Notes: generated from the letters alone by a model not told the origin. 64,000 bases of DNA from Streptomyces rishiriensis (GCF_003112535.1 NZ_BEWA01000014.1:1-64000); one strand, 5' to 3'; shown: positions 1-9,056, counted from the first letter of the stretch. Made by a program: numbers and translations.

Positions 1-1200
1 TCCAGCGCCTCGACGCCGCGCGACACCAGCACCACGGCCATCGGCCAACGCATCGCCCCGTACGACATCGTGCACGTGGAGGAGGACTTCAACTACCACT
101 CCTACCTCTACGCCGGCGACACCGCACACCCCTACCGCACCCCCACCAGCGGCGGCGCAGGCATCGGCAGCGGCCTCAACACCCTCTCCAAACTCCCCTA
201 CGACGCCGACGACTTCGAGCGCGTCCACTGGAACTCCTGCCAGATCGACTCCGGCGACTGCCTCACCCCCAAGGGCTTCACCTTCCTCCGCGAACGCCTC
301 GCCGAAGGCGTCTACGTCGACTTCTACAACCTGCACACCAACGCCGGCACCAACCCCGGCGACCTCGCCTCCCGCGCCGACAACCTCAACCAGCTCACCG
401 CCTTCATCAAAAGCCACTCCGCCGGCAACGCCGTCGTCGTCATGGGCGACACCAACACCCGCTACACCCGCAGCGGCGACACCATCGCCGAGTTCGGCGC
501 CGCCAACGGCCTCACCGACGCCTGGGTCGAACTCGTCCGCGGCGGCACCCCGCCCGCCAAGGGCGCCGACGCCCTCGTCTGCGACCAGAGCGGCCCCACC
601 GTCCCCAACACCTGCGAAGTCGTCGACAAAGTCCTCTACCGCGGCAGCAGACTCGTCACCCTCGACGCCACCGCCTACAACAACGAGCACGCCAAGTTCC
701 TCACCGACACCGGCCTCATGCTCTCCGACCACGACCCCGTCACCGTCGGCTTCACCTGGACCCGCAACCCCGACTACCAGCTCAGCGACCAGTTCGGCGG
801 CCCCCACGGCGACTACTACAACGACATCGACGCCGTACCGGCCGGGGCCCGCCCTGTCAGCCTCACGCTGCGCAGCGGCGCCCGCGTCGACGGCGTCGGC
901 CTGACCCTCGCCAACGGTCAGGTCCTCGCCCACGGCGGCGCCGGCGGGACCGCGTCCACCCTGACCCTCGGCAGCGGGGAGTACGTCACCTCCGCGCAGC
1001 TCTGCCAAGGCCAGAAGGACGGCCTGACCCGGATCTTCTACGCCAAGTTCACCACCAGCCTCGGCCGCAGCCTGGCCGGCGGGACCGTCACCTCCGACTG
1101 CGTGACGCGCACCGCGCCCTCGGGATGGCAGCTCGCCGGATTCCACGGCCGCGCCGCCGACGAGCTGGACAAACTCGGTCTCCTGTACACCAAGCGCTGA
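1..1200 (+). CDS. Endonuclease/exonuclease/phosphatase-family protein with C-terminal jacalin-like domain (5' truncated)
   Basis: The frame is open from base 1, so the true start lies upstream; 399 residues are visible. The first two thirds match the endonuclease/exonuclease/phosphatase (DNase I-like) fold: DIVHVEEDFNY near residues 23-33, a NLHTNAG stretch, VVMGDTN near 147-153, and the terminal SDHDPV near 242-247, which carries the catalytic His/Asp pair of this family. The last ~140 residues (from about 258) contain a Gly-rich beta pattern resembling jacalin-like lectin domains, suggesting sugar binding. Such proteins in Streptomyces are normally secreted, but the signal peptide would lie outside the window. 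Substrate (nucleic acid, phospholipid or phosphorylated sugar) cannot be told from sequence. A strong convergent terminator follows the stop. Confidence 0.85.
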   Translation, partial: SSASTPRDTSTTAIGQRIAPYDIVHVEEDFNYHSYLYAGDTAHPYRTPTSGGAGIGSGLNTLSKLPYDADDFERVHWNSCQIDSGDCLTPKGFTFLRERLAEGVYVDFYNLHTNAGTNPGDLASRADNLNQLTAFIKSHSAGNAVVVMGDTNTRYTRSGDTIAEFGAANGLTDAWVELVRGGTPPAKGADALVCDQSGPTVPNTCEVVDKVLYRGSRLVTLDATAYNNEHAKFLTDTGLMLSDHDPVTVGFTWTRNPDYQLSDQFGGPHGDYYNDIDAVPAGARPVSLTLRSGARVDGVGLTLANGQVLAHGGAGGTASTLTLGSGEYVTSAQLCQGQKDGLTRIFYAKFTTSLGRSLAGGTVTSDCVTRTAPSGWQLAGFHGRAADELDKLGLLYTKR

Positions 1201-1220
1201 CCCGCCCCGCCCCCGAACAC

Positions 1221-1248
1221 ACGGCGACGGCCCGCGGGCCGTCGCCGT
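1221..1248. terminator. Bidirectional terminator between convergent genes
   Basis: A perfect 28-base palindrome (ACGGCGACGGCCCG followed directly by its complement) lies 20 bases after the upstream stop and 36 bases before the terD-family stop codon. Its position between two convergent genes fits a shared factor-independent terminator; Streptomyces terminators often lack a U-tract. Confidence 0.75.
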
Positions 1249-1284
1249 CCCGGCGCTCGCGGCCCGGACGCGAGCGAGGTCGGG

Positions 1285-1860
1285 TCAGACGTTGACGCCG
1301 AAGTCCGCGGCGATGCCCGCCAGTCCGGAGGCGTACCCCTGGCCGACTGCGCGGAACTTCCACTCGCCGCCGTTGCGGTAGAGCTCGCCGAACACCATGG
1401 CCGTCTCCGTCGAGGCGTCCTCGGACAGGTCGTAGCGGGCGATCTCGGCCCCACCGGCCTGGTTGACGACCCGGATGAAGGCGTTGCGGACCTGGCCGAA
1501 GCTCTGGCCGCGGCTCTCGGCGTCGTGGATGGACACCGGGAAGACGATCCGGTCGACCTCGGCGGGCACGGCCGCGAGGTTCACCTTGACGGACTCGTCG
1601 TCGCCCTCGCCCTCACCGGTCAGGTTGTCGCCGGTGTGCTCGACCGAACCGTCGGGGCTGGTCAGGTTGTTGTAGAAGACGAAGTGCCGGTCGGACAGGA
1701 CCTTGCCGGACGTGTCCAGGAGCAGGGCCGAGGCGTCGAGGTCGTAGTCGGTGCCCGTCGTGGTGCGCACGTCCCAGCCCAGGCCGACGAGAACTGCCGT
1801 CAGGCCGGGCGCCTCCTTGTTGAGCGATACGTTGCCGCCCTTGGACAGGGAAACTCCCAC
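1285..1860 (-). CDS. terD: TerD-family calcium-binding stress/tellurium-resistance protein
   Basis: The 191-residue product begins MGVSLSKGGNVSL, the diagnostic N-terminus of TerD/TerE proteins, and keeps the acidic DYDLDAS, GDNLTGEGEGDDE and DASTET segments that bind Ca2+ in this family. Length is the family norm. The start is the GTG at 1860-1858, chosen because AAGGAG sits five bases upstream and because homologues begin exactly here; the frame stays open further upstream. TerD proteins are cytoplasmic or membrane-peripheral and associated with tellurite, oxidative and developmental stress in streptomycetes; the exact role is unresolved. A strong leader hairpin lies upstream and the gene appears monocistronic. 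Confidence 0.92.
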   Translation of the reverse strand: MGVSLSKGGNVSLNKEAPGLTAVLVGLGWDVRTTTGTDYDLDASALLLDTSGKVLSDRHFVFYNNLTSPDGSVEHTGDNLTGEGEGDDESVKVNLAAVPAEVDRIVFPVSIHDAESRGQSFGQVRNAFIRVVNQAGGAEIARYDLSEDASTETAMVFGELYRNGGEWKFRAVGQGYASGLAGIAADFGVNV

Positions 1861-1884
1861 GGTGAACTCCTTCGTCGATGCGAC

Positions 1885-1930
1885 AGGTCCGGGCCGTCGC
1901 GGCCCGGACCTGAAATCTACATCACTGTAG
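1885..1930 (-). promoter_or_regulatory. Leader hairpin and small palindrome upstream of terD
   Basis: AGGTCCGGGCC at 1885-1895 is perfectly complementary to 1901-1911 with a five-base loop, about 25 bases before the terD start codon, so it would form in the 5' leader. Immediately upstream, CTACA-N4-TGTAG (1917-1930) is a second inverted repeat in a locally AT-rich stretch where the promoter should lie. Role as attenuator or operator is inference. Confidence 0.5.
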
Positions 1931-1991
1931 AAGTCGGTGAAGGGCCAAGACGGGTAAGGGAGTTGCCCTGACACCCCACCCCGAGCACGAC

Positions 1992-2043
1992 GACTGCCCC
2001 CGTCGGCGACGGATCGGTCGATCCGTCGCCGACGGGGGCAGTC
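1992..2043 (-). terminator. Terminator of the SigB/SigF-type sigma factor gene
   Basis: A perfect 24-bp stem (starting GACTGCCCCCGTCGGCGACG) with a four-base GGTC loop lies about 50 bases after the sigma-factor stop codon. It is the longest uninterrupted hairpin in this part of the window and separates the sigma gene from terD on the same strand. Confidence 0.85.
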
Positions 2044-2095
2044 CGTCCCGGCGATACGCGGTCGCCACGCCTTGGAGCGGCGGCGTCGCGGTCCG

Positions 2096-2938
2096 TCACT
2101 GGGTGGTGAGCATTCCTTCCCGCAGGCGGGTCAGCATGCGGGTGATCAGGCGGGAGACGTGCATCTGGGAGACGCCCAGACGCTCACCGATCTCCTTCTG
2201 GGTCAGCTCCTCCACGAAGCGCCAGTGAATGATCTGGCGGTCCCGCTCGTCGAGTTCGGCGATCATCGGCGCGAGGGCGTGGAAGTCCTCGACCAGCCCC
2301 AGAGCGGCGTCCTCGTCGCCGATGAAGTCCGCCAACGCGGCCTCGCCGTCCTCGTTGCCGCTGATCGCCGCGTCCAGGGAGGCGGACCGGTAGCCGTTGG
2401 AGGCCAGCTGCGCGTCGACGACCTCCTCCTCCGGCAGGCTCATCAGCTCGGAGAGTTCCCTGGTGGTCGGCGTCCGGCCCAGTCGGCTGCGCAGTTCCTC
2501 GTTGGCGCGGGCCAGCTGGACGCGCGCTTCCTGCAGCCGGCGCGGCACGTGCACGGCCCAGGAGGTGTCGCGGAAGAACCGCTTGATCTCGCCCACGATG
2601 TACGGCACGGCGAAGGAGGTGAACTCGACCTCGCGGGTGAGCTCGAACCGGTCGATCGCCTTGATCAGGCCGATCATGCCGACCTGGACGATGTCCTCCA
2701 TCTCCTCCGGTCCGCGGCTGCGGAAGCGGCCGGCGGCGTAGCGGACCAGGGACATGTTCATCTCGATCAGCGTGTTGCGGGCGTACTGGTATTCGGGCGT
2801 CCCCTCCTCCAGCACCGTGAGCTGGTCGAAGAACACCTTCGACAACTCCCGCGCGTCCTTCGGCGCCACCTTGGAAGGATCCGCGATCTCCGGAACCTCC
2901 ACGGTCCGCCCAGCAGCCGGCGCGGTCGTCGTCAACAT
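2096..2938 (-). CDS. SigB/SigF-type stress-response sigma factor
   Basis: A 280-residue group 3 sigma-70 factor. Region 2 contains EEMEDIVQVGMIGLIKAIDR and the -10 recognition segment FTSFAVPYIVGEIKRFFRD; region 3 includes VPRRLQEAR; region 4 ends in the helix-turn-helix QKEIGERLGVSQMHVSRL. This arrangement is that of the Streptomyces SigB/F/G/H/I/K/L/M/N family, whose members are controlled by RsbW-like anti-sigma kinases and STAS antagonists; candidate partners lie at 13.0-15.3 kb. The ATG at 2938 is chosen because AGGGAGGGG precedes it by six bases; an ATG/TTG nine codons upstream lacks such a site. Which paralogue it is cannot be decided from sequence alone. Confidence 0.93.
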   Translation of the reverse strand: MLTTTAPAAGRTVEVPEIADPSKVAPKDARELSKVFFDQLTVLEEGTPEYQYARNTLIEMNMSLVRYAAGRFRSRGPEEMEDIVQVGMIGLIKAIDRFELTREVEFTSFAVPYIVGEIKRFFRDTSWAVHVPRRLQEARVQLARANEELRSRLGRTPTTRELSELMSLPEEEVVDAQLASNGYRSASLDAAISGNEDGEAALADFIGDEDAALGLVEDFHALAPMIAELDERDRQIIHWRFVEELTQKEIGERLGVSQMHVSRLITRMLTRLREGMLTTQ

Positions 2939-3149
2939 GATGTGCCCCTCCCTGTCGATCAGCATCGTTCTCGCCGGTCACTGCTCCGGCAAGGACGCGC
3001 TTACCCCGCGTTCCGGCGTACATGCCTGCGTCTTGCGAACGGATTTCCGGGGCCCTGGAGCAGGCGGCCTGGAGCAGGGGCTCCGGAGCATGCGATGCCG
3101 GCCTGCGTTCCCGCGCCGTGCCGGGGCCGCGGTCCGCTCCCCCGCCCTC

Positions 3150-4913
3150 TCAGTCGTCGCTGCCGTCTCCCTGGCTGCGCACGACTTCCTTCACCTTGGC
3201 GACGGCGAATCCCCAGCCCTGCTCCACGGTCGGCTTGGCCGGGACGGCGATCTCGTCGGGGTTGGTGAGGACGTCCAGGAGCACGGGGCCGGGGGTGTCG
3301 AAGGCCCGGCGCACGGCGTCCTCCAGGTGGGCCGCGTCGGTCACCCGGATGCCCTTGATGCCCATGGCCTCGGCGACGGCCGCGAAGTCGGGGTTGTCCA
3401 GCACGGTGCCGAACTCGGGGAGACCGGCCTGTTCCTGCTCCAGCTTCACCATGCCGAGGCGGCGGTTGTCGAAGACGACGAGCTTGACGGGGAGGCGGTG
3501 CGTCTTGAGCGTCATCAGGTCGCCGAGGAGCATGCTGAGCCCGCCGTCGCCGCAGAACGCCACGACCTGGCGCTCACGGTCCAGGCACTGGGCGCCCAGG
3601 GCCTGGGGCATGGCGTTGGCCATGGAGCCGAGGTTGTAGGAGCCGATCAGCCGCCGTCCACCGCGCATCTCGACGAAGCGGGAGAGCCATACCGTGGCCA
3701 TGCCCGTGTCGGAGGTGAAGACGGCGTCGTCGTCGGCGACCCGGTCGACGAGGGCGGCCAGGGCCTCCGGGCGGATGTCGTGACCGCGGTTGTCCAGAGC
3801 GGAGCGGACGCGGCCCACAAGGCCCTTGTCGTGCGACGGGTCGGCCAGCCGGGCCTGTCCGGCGCGCCACTTGTCGAAGCGTTCGCGGGCCTTCTCCAGG
3901 TGCGAGCGGTCGCGCGCGCCCCCGGTCCCGGCGGGCGCGGCGTCGAGCCGGGCCAGGATGTCCCGCACCGTCGCTCCGGTGTCGCCGACGAGCCCGACCT
4001 CCACGGGCACCCGGCGCCCGATGTGCGCGGCCTCCGTGTCCACCTGGATGACCGTCCGGCCCTCCGGATACCAGTCCCGGTAGGGGAAGTCGGTGCCGAG
4101 CAGCAGAAGGGTGTCCGCGTCCTTGAGCGCCGATGCGGCCGCCGGGTTGCCGATCAGGCCCGTCTGACCGACCTGGAAGGGGTTGGCGTCGCCCTCGAAG
4201 CCCGCCTTGGCCTTCAGGGTGAGCACCATCGGCGCGGCCAGGCGGTCGGCCAGCGCGAGCACGTCCGCGCGCGCGCCGCGCGCGCCCTGTCCGACGAGCA
4301 GCGTGACCCGTTCGGCGCTGTCGAGGAGTTCCACGGCCCTGCCCACGGCGGCCTCGTCGGGGCGGCTCAGGGGCGGGTTCAGGGAGAAGCGGGCCGGGCG
4401 GTCGGCGGTCAGTTCCTGATCCCCCAGGTCGCCGGGCACGGTCAGGACGGCGACCCCCTTGCGGCCCAGGGCGTTGCGCACCGCCGTCTCCAGCATCTGC
4501 GGCAGCTGGTCGGGGGAGGTGATGGTGGCGCGGAAGACGGCCACGTCGCTGAAGAGGGCGTCGTTGTCGACCTCCTGGAAGTAGTCGCTGCCCAGTTCCG
4601 CGAGGGGCACCTGGCCGGCGATCGCCAGCACCGGGGTACGGCTCTTCGCCGCGTCGTACAGCCCGTTGAGCAGGTGGACGGAACCGGGTCCGACGGTGCC
4701 CATGCAGACGCCGAGCGTGTCGCTGAGCTGCGACTGGGCGCTCGCGGCGAACGCGGCCGCCTCCTCGTGTCGACAGCTCACCCACTCCAGGCCCTCGGTG
4801 GTGCGGATGGCGTCGGTCACGGGGTTGAGCGCGTCTCCCACGACGCCGAAGACCTGGCGTACGCCGAGTTCGCTCAGTGCGTCCACGATGACACGGGCAA
4901 CGGTACGGGCCAC
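3150..4913 (-). CDS. Thiamine-diphosphate-dependent pyruvate oxidase/dehydrogenase (PoxB-like)
   Basis: A 587-residue member of the acetolactate synthase/pyruvate oxidase superfamily. The N-terminal Pyr domain has RHEEAAAFAA with the conserved activating Glu at about 50, the central domain has the FAD/NAD-like fold with LLLLGTDFPYRDW, and the C-terminal TPP domain contains FCGDGGLSML near residue 455 and FDNRRLGMVKLEQ. The closest functional class is pyruvate:quinone oxidoreductase or pyruvate oxidase (acetate-forming, peripheral membrane). The start is GTG preceded by GGAG. It follows a glutamate-synthase-like gene by 13 bases, so the two are probably cotranscribed; the electron-transfer theme is shared, but substrate remains inferred. 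Confidence 0.88.
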   Translation of the reverse strand: MARTVARVIVDALSELGVRQVFGVVGDALNPVTDAIRTTEGLEWVSCRHEEAAAFAASAQSQLSDTLGVCMGTVGPGSVHLLNGLYDAAKSRTPVLAIAGQVPLAELGSDYFQEVDNDALFSDVAVFRATITSPDQLPQMLETAVRNALGRKGVAVLTVPGDLGDQELTADRPARFSLNPPLSRPDEAAVGRAVELLDSAERVTLLVGQGARGARADVLALADRLAAPMVLTLKAKAGFEGDANPFQVGQTGLIGNPAAASALKDADTLLLLGTDFPYRDWYPEGRTVIQVDTEAAHIGRRVPVEVGLVGDTGATVRDILARLDAAPAGTGGARDRSHLEKARERFDKWRAGQARLADPSHDKGLVGRVRSALDNRGHDIRPEALAALVDRVADDDAVFTSDTGMATVWLSRFVEMRGGRRLIGSYNLGSMANAMPQALGAQCLDRERQVVAFCGDGGLSMLLGDLMTLKTHRLPVKLVVFDNRRLGMVKLEQEQAGLPEFGTVLDNPDFAAVAEAMGIKGIRVTDAAHLEDAVRRAFDTPGPVLLDVLTNPDEIAVPAKPTVEQGWGFAVAKVKEVVRSQGDGSDD

Positions 4914-4926
4914 TTGGTGCTCCAGT

Positions 4927-6570
4927 TCAGACGGTGAATCGGTCAGGGTCGGCGGTCTTCCAGTCGGCCGCCCAGGACAGAGGAGGCTCGGCGAGCAGCT
5001 GCCCCGGCTCGAGCCACTCGTACAGCTCCGCGTAGGAGCGTTCGGTGTAGGGGTCGATGCGTCGTCGGAGCATGTGCGGACGCAGCTGGGCCGGATCGGT
5101 GACGCCCATGGACGCCATGATCTGCAGGGCGCTGGCCACCGTCGCTTCCTGGAAGCGGTGGACGCGGGGCGTCTTGTCGCGGACGTCCAGGGCGCGGGCG
5201 CGCCGGGGGTCCTGGGTCGTGACGCCGGTGGGGCAGGTGTTCGTGTGGCATCGCTGGGCCTGGATGCAGCCGACGGCGAACATCATCGCTCGCGCGGCGT
5301 TGCCGTAGTCGGCGCCCTGGACCAGGCGTTTGACCAGATCGGTGCCGGTGGCGATCTTCCCGCTCGCGCCGACCTTGATCAGGTCCCGCAGGCCCGTTCC
5401 GACCAGGGCGTTGTGCACCGTGAGGAGTCCTTCGGTGAGCGGGGTGCCGACGTGGTCGGCGAACTCCAGCGGCGCCGCGCCGGTGCCGCCCTCGGCGCCG
5501 TCCACGATGATGAAGTCGGGAGTGACGCCCTCTTCCAGCATGGCCTTGCACACGGCGAGGAACTGCCGGCGCGACCCGACGCACAGCTTGAACCCGGTCG
5601 GCTTGCCGTCGGCGAGCTCCCGCATGTGAGCGATGAAGCGGACGAGTTCGCGCGGGGTGGAGAAGACCTTGTGGTAGGGCGGCGAGACGACCGTCTGCCC
5701 TTGGGGCACGTCCCGGACCCGGGCGATCTCGGCGTTGACCTTCGCTCCCGGCAGGACCCCTCCGATCCCCGGCTTGGCGCCCTGCGACAGCTTCAGCGAC
5801 ACGCACTTGACGTGGTCGTGCGCGGCCTTGTCGGCGAACTCCGACGGGTCGAAGTCGCCGTCCCGGGTGCGGCAGCCGAAGTACCCGGTGCCGATCTCCC
5901 AGACGATGTCGCCCCCGGGACGCAGGTGGTACTCGGAGAGCCCGCCCTCTCCGGTGTCATGGGCGAAGCCTCCGGCCGCGGCGCCGCCGTTGAGCGCGAG
6001 GATCGCGTTGGCCGACAGCGAGCCGAAGCTCATGGCCGACACGTTGAGCAGGGCCATGTCGTAGGGGCGTGTGCAGTCGGGGCCGCCGATGTGCACGCGC
6101 GGCGGCGTCTTCGGCACCTCCCGCGGCGCCATCGACGGCACCAGGAACTCGTAGCCCGGCAGGTACACATCACGTTCGGTGCCGTACGGCTCCTCGGCGG
6201 CGGTGCCCTTCGCCCGTTCGTAGACGATGCTGCGCACATCCCGGTCGAAGGGGCGGCCGTCGTAGTTCCGCTCGATGAAGTACTGCTGGAGTTCCGGGCG
6301 GATCCGCTCCATGAGGTAGCGGGCATGTCCCAGGACGGGATAGTTGCGCAGCACCGAGTGGCGGCGCTGCAGCAGGTCCCAGGCTCCCAGGAGCCCCAGA
6401 AGCAGCAGCGGGACCGCGGCGAACAGCCAGTAGAGCGAGATCCCGACCGCCGCCGCCACGGCCACGAGAGCGACGAGCAATGTCAACAGAACGATTCCGA
6501 CGCGTGTCACCTTTCGCACCTTGCCCGCCAGCCGTTTCCCATGCACCTCGCCGCCACCCGAACGGCTCAT
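4927..6570 (-). CDS. FMN-binding glutamate synthase-family membrane protein
   Basis: The 547-residue product starts with a basic segment and two hydrophobic helices (about residues 24-62), followed by a glutamate-synthase FMN domain. Visible hallmarks are NVSAMSFGSLS, GEGGLSEYH, KLSQGAKPG, IIVDGAEGGTGAAP, VGASGKIATG and the iron-sulphur Cys motif in CIQAQRCHTNTCPTG (near 435-449). It resembles the stand-alone, membrane-anchored GltS-like FMN proteins, not GltB, which has an extra glutaminase domain. The reaction of this subgroup is not firmly known. No strong ribosome site precedes the 6570 ATG; a GTG nine codons in (before HGKRLAG) is a possible alternative. It is the first gene of a two-gene operon with the PoxB-like enzyme. 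Confidence 0.85.
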   Translation of the reverse strand: MSRSGGGEVHGKRLAGKVRKVTRVGIVLLTLLVALVAVAAAVGISLYWLFAAVPLLLLGLLGAWDLLQRRHSVLRNYPVLGHARYLMERIRPELQQYFIERNYDGRPFDRDVRSIVYERAKGTAAEEPYGTERDVYLPGYEFLVPSMAPREVPKTPPRVHIGGPDCTRPYDMALLNVSAMSFGSLSANAILALNGGAAAGGFAHDTGEGGLSEYHLRPGGDIVWEIGTGYFGCRTRDGDFDPSEFADKAAHDHVKCVSLKLSQGAKPGIGGVLPGAKVNAEIARVRDVPQGQTVVSPPYHKVFSTPRELVRFIAHMRELADGKPTGFKLCVGSRRQFLAVCKAMLEEGVTPDFIIVDGAEGGTGAAPLEFADHVGTPLTEGLLTVHNALVGTGLRDLIKVGASGKIATGTDLVKRLVQGADYGNAARAMMFAVGCIQAQRCHTNTCPTGVTTQDPRRARALDVRDKTPRVHRFQEATVASALQIMASMGVTDPAQLRPHMLRRRIDPYTERSYAELYEWLEPGQLLAEPPLSWAADWKTADPDRFTV

Positions 6571-6645
6571 GAAATGGTCAAGAAGTTCGCCGGGCCGCCC
6601 GCACGGCCCAGGTCACCGCCCTGCACTCCCCCCCACGCCCCCCGC

Positions 6646-7779
6646 TCACGCGGTCTGTTCGTCTCCGGTGAACGCGGTGATCAGGCCGTGCGGTGCGTCG
6701 GCGCCGAACATGAGCTCGTGCAGGCGGGCGCCGTCGGCGGCGGTCTCGGCGCTCCGGCGGAACATGGCCCGCTCGTAGGCGGTGAGCGCCGCCTCGACGT
6801 CGTCGGGGTGGGCGGCGATGGCCTCGCCGAGTTCGGCGCCGTCGTACATGGCCAGATTGGCGCCTTCGCCGTCGGGGGCCGAGACGTGGGCGGCGTCGCC
6901 CAGCAGGGTCGCCCCGGGCACCCGGTCCCAGCGGTGCCCGGCGGGCAGCGCGTTGAGGGGCCGCAGGACGGGCGGGGTGTCGCTGTCGGTGATCAGCGCG
7001 GTGAGCTCCGGCGCCCAGCCGTCGAACTCCTGCGCGATGCGTGCGATCGCCGCGGCGGGGTCGGTGAAGTCGACGGCCGCGAACCAGTCCTGCGGTTCGG
7101 TGAGCGCCACATAGGTGTGCAGGGTGCCGCCGCTCTCGCGGTGGGCCTGGATCCCCTTGCCGGGGGCGAGCGCGAGCATCGATCCCCCGCCGACGGCCTT
7201 CGCGGCGGCAGGGTGCCGCGTGTCGCAGTCGAACAGGTAGGTCTCCACGAACGACCGGCCGAAGTACCGGGGTGTGGCGGTGGAGAGCAGCGGGCGGACG
7301 CGCGACCACGCGCCGTCCGCGCCGACCAGCAGACTCGTCACGGCGGTGGCGCCGTCGGCGAAGGTCACCTCGTGGTGCCCCTCGCCGAGGGAACGCACGC
7401 CGGTCGCCTTGCGGCCCCACCGGACGGCGCCCGCCGGGAGGGAGTCGAGCAGCATCCGCCGCAACTCGCCGCGCTGCACCTCGGGGCGTCCGCCGGTGCC
7501 GTCGTCGGGCTCCTCGAACAGGACGGTTCCGTCGCGGTCGAGGAGGCGCAGGGCCTGGCGGCCGGGCAGGACGAGGCTGCGGAAGCGGTCCGTGAGGCCC
7601 GCTGCCCGCAGAGCGAGCTGACCGTTGTGGTCGTGGATGTCGAGCATCCCGCCCTGCGCACGGGCCGTCGGTGAGGTCTCCGCCTCGTAGACGGTGGCCG
7701 CGATGCCGTGGACGTGCAGGACGCGGGCGAGGATCAGCCCTCCGAGTCCGGCGCCGACGATGGTGACGTCAGTGGTCAT
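6646..7779 (-). CDS. TetX-like FAD-dependent monooxygenase
   Basis: A 377-residue class A flavoprotein monooxygenase. The N-terminal dinucleotide fold is IVGAGLGGLILA (7-18) and the FAD-contacting segment ARAQGGMLDIH (40-50) is the signature shared with TetX-type and related hydroxylases; GDAAHVSAPDGEGAN (about 293-307) is the second FAD/ribityl motif. GAGGAATCACC immediately precedes the ATG. Relatives oxidise tetracyclines, rifamycins or aromatic metabolites, so the substrate cannot be assigned. The gene stands alone, with 400 bases of apparently non-coding DNA upstream. Confidence 0.88.
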   Translation of the reverse strand: MTTDVTIVGAGLGGLILARVLHVHGIAATVYEAETSPTARAQGGMLDIHDHNGQLALRAAGLTDRFRSLVLPGRQALRLLDRDGTVLFEEPDDGTGGRPEVQRGELRRMLLDSLPAGAVRWGRKATGVRSLGEGHHEVTFADGATAVTSLLVGADGAWSRVRPLLSTATPRYFGRSFVETYLFDCDTRHPAAAKAVGGGSMLALAPGKGIQAHRESGGTLHTYVALTEPQDWFAAVDFTDPAAAIARIAQEFDGWAPELTALITDSDTPPVLRPLNALPAGHRWDRVPGATLLGDAAHVSAPDGEGANLAMYDGAELGEAIAAHPDDVEAALTAYERAMFRRSAETAADGARLHELMFGADAPHGLITAFTGDEQTA

Positions 7780-8135
7780 GGTGATTCCTCACGGGTCGCC
7801 CGCCCGCCGGACGGACGCCGGCGGGATCTCCTGCAAGGTTCCAGAGCCCGCCGACAGGTCGCCGACATCGGACCGACAGTCCCGGCAGACCACCGACGAC
7901 AGCCCCGGCAGACCCCCGGCACCGCTCGTCCGGGGCGCTGTCACCGCAGGTCGCAGCTCCGCTCAGTCGGCAGAGGACGTCAGGGGCCCTGGGCGTCCGG
8001 GCGGCGTCAGGCACAGCGGGACGGCGACGGCGGTGAAGGCCACCGTCCACCGGAAGGCGCGGATGCCCGAACGACGCCGTGGAGCGGCACCGGAGAAGGC
8101 GCTCCTCGAGAGGCGCTGACCTGTACCGCAGCGAA
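7780..8135. other. Intergenic region without a supported gene
   Basis: About 355 bases between the monooxygenase start and the terminator of the ECF sigma gene. A short minus-strand open stretch (about 7963-8080) encodes a hydrophobic tail but has no start codon or ribosome site that I can support. CCCGGCAGACC occurs twice, at 7881-7891 and 7904-7914, spaced 23 bases apart (about two helical turns), and could be a regulator site for the monooxygenase gene; this is inference only. Confidence 0.4.
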
Positions 8136-8173
8136 GAGCGCCGGCGGCCCCGCTCAAAGGGGCGCCGGCGCTC
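8136..8173 (-). terminator. Terminator after ECF sigma factor gene
   Basis: GAGCGCCGGCGGCCCC and GGGGCGCCGGCGCTC pair with one bulged base around a short AT-containing loop, starting seven bases after the sigma-factor stop codon on the minus strand. Confidence 0.75.
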
Positions 8174-8179
8174 GTCTCC

Positions 8180-8830
8180 TCAGGCGGCGGTGCCCGGAGC
8201 GCCGAGTCCCTCGGCCTCGTCGAGCAGCACGACGAGGGCCGCGCGGGCCCGTGCGACCCGTGAGCGGATCGTCCCGACCGGGCAGCCGCTGGCTTCCGCC
8301 GCCTCCTCATAGGGCAGCCCCGTCAACTGGGTGAGGACGAACGCCTCGCGGCGCTCGGCCGGCAGCGCGTCCAGCAGATCGAGCAGCGCCACGCCGTCGT
8401 CGAATCCGGGCAGACCACCGGGCTGGGCACGCTCCGCCCAGGACGTCCAGTCGTCCACGTCGGCCGGCCGCGGGCGGACGGCGGCGTACCGCAGGCTGTC
8501 GACGACCGTGCGGCGTGCGATGGACAGCAGCCAGGTCCGGGCGGAAGAGCGCCCCTCGAACCGGTGCAGGCTGCCGAGCGCCCGCAGGAACGTGTCCTGG
8601 GCGAGGTCGTCGGCCAGCTGGCGGTCGGCGGAGAGGTAGGTGACGTAGCGGACGACGTCCGGATGCAGTGCGCGCACGAAGCGGTCGACCGCGTCGGGGT
8701 CGCCGGTGCGAGCCGCCAGGGCCCAGGCGGTCGCCGGATCGTCGGTCGGCGTCGTCGCGTCGCGCCGGTCCGCCGTCACACACCCCGGGGCGTGCTTCTC
8801 GGACGGCAGGGGGAGGACAGGAGTGATCAC
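8180..8830 (-). CDS. ECF-type RNA polymerase sigma factor associated with the YcnI cluster
   Basis: A 216-residue ECF sigma factor: region 2 (PDVVRYVTYLSADRQLADDL, then AQDTFLRALGSLHRFEGRSS and ARTWLLSIARR) and region 4 (LPAERREAFVLTQLTGLPYE, then EAAEASGCPVGTIRSRVARA). The GTG at 8830 is preceded by GAAGGACATCAG; the reading frame extends 30 codons further upstream with unlikely composition. It is the last gene of a minus-strand group containing two Met/His-rich membrane proteins and a YcnI protein, so control of metal handling is a reasonable inference. No separate anti-sigma gene is adjacent; one of the small membrane proteins could fill that role, but nothing in them shows it. Confidence 0.9.
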   Translation of the reverse strand: MITPVLPLPSEKHAPGCVTADRRDATTPTDDPATAWALAARTGDPDAVDRFVRALHPDVVRYVTYLSADRQLADDLAQDTFLRALGSLHRFEGRSSARTWLLSIARRTVVDSLRYAAVRPRPADVDDWTSWAERAQPGGLPGFDDGVALLDLLDALPAERREAFVLTQLTGLPYEEAAEASGCPVGTIRSRVARARAALVVLLDEAEGLGAPGTAA

Positions 8831-9056
8831 CTGATGTCCTTCTCGGATGGTCCGGGACCGAGCCCGCGCGGCGCGGCATGCACGCGAGCGGCTGCCCGAC
8901 ACGCCGGACCCGAAGTGCACGCCGGGCGTGAGAGGCGCCGTCGCGGAGGGTCCCGGGACGGGAGTGGGAGGGGCGTGCGCCGTGCACGTCCCGCGCCCGA
9001 AGCCTTGGAGCCGACCTGTGCGGCGCCGGAAGAGCGGCTTCGGGAAACCGGCTGTC

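Noticed and set aside
2072..4937. Very long plus-strand open frames antisense to the sigma factor and PoxB-like genes
   Set aside because: Typical GC-rich antisense shadows with Arg/Gly/Ala bias; the minus-strand genes have clear motifs.
7963..8080. Minus-strand open stretch downstream of the ECF sigma gene encoding a hydrophobic tail
   Set aside because: No start codon or ribosome site within it, and it overlaps the sigma-factor terminator; not enough to call a gene.
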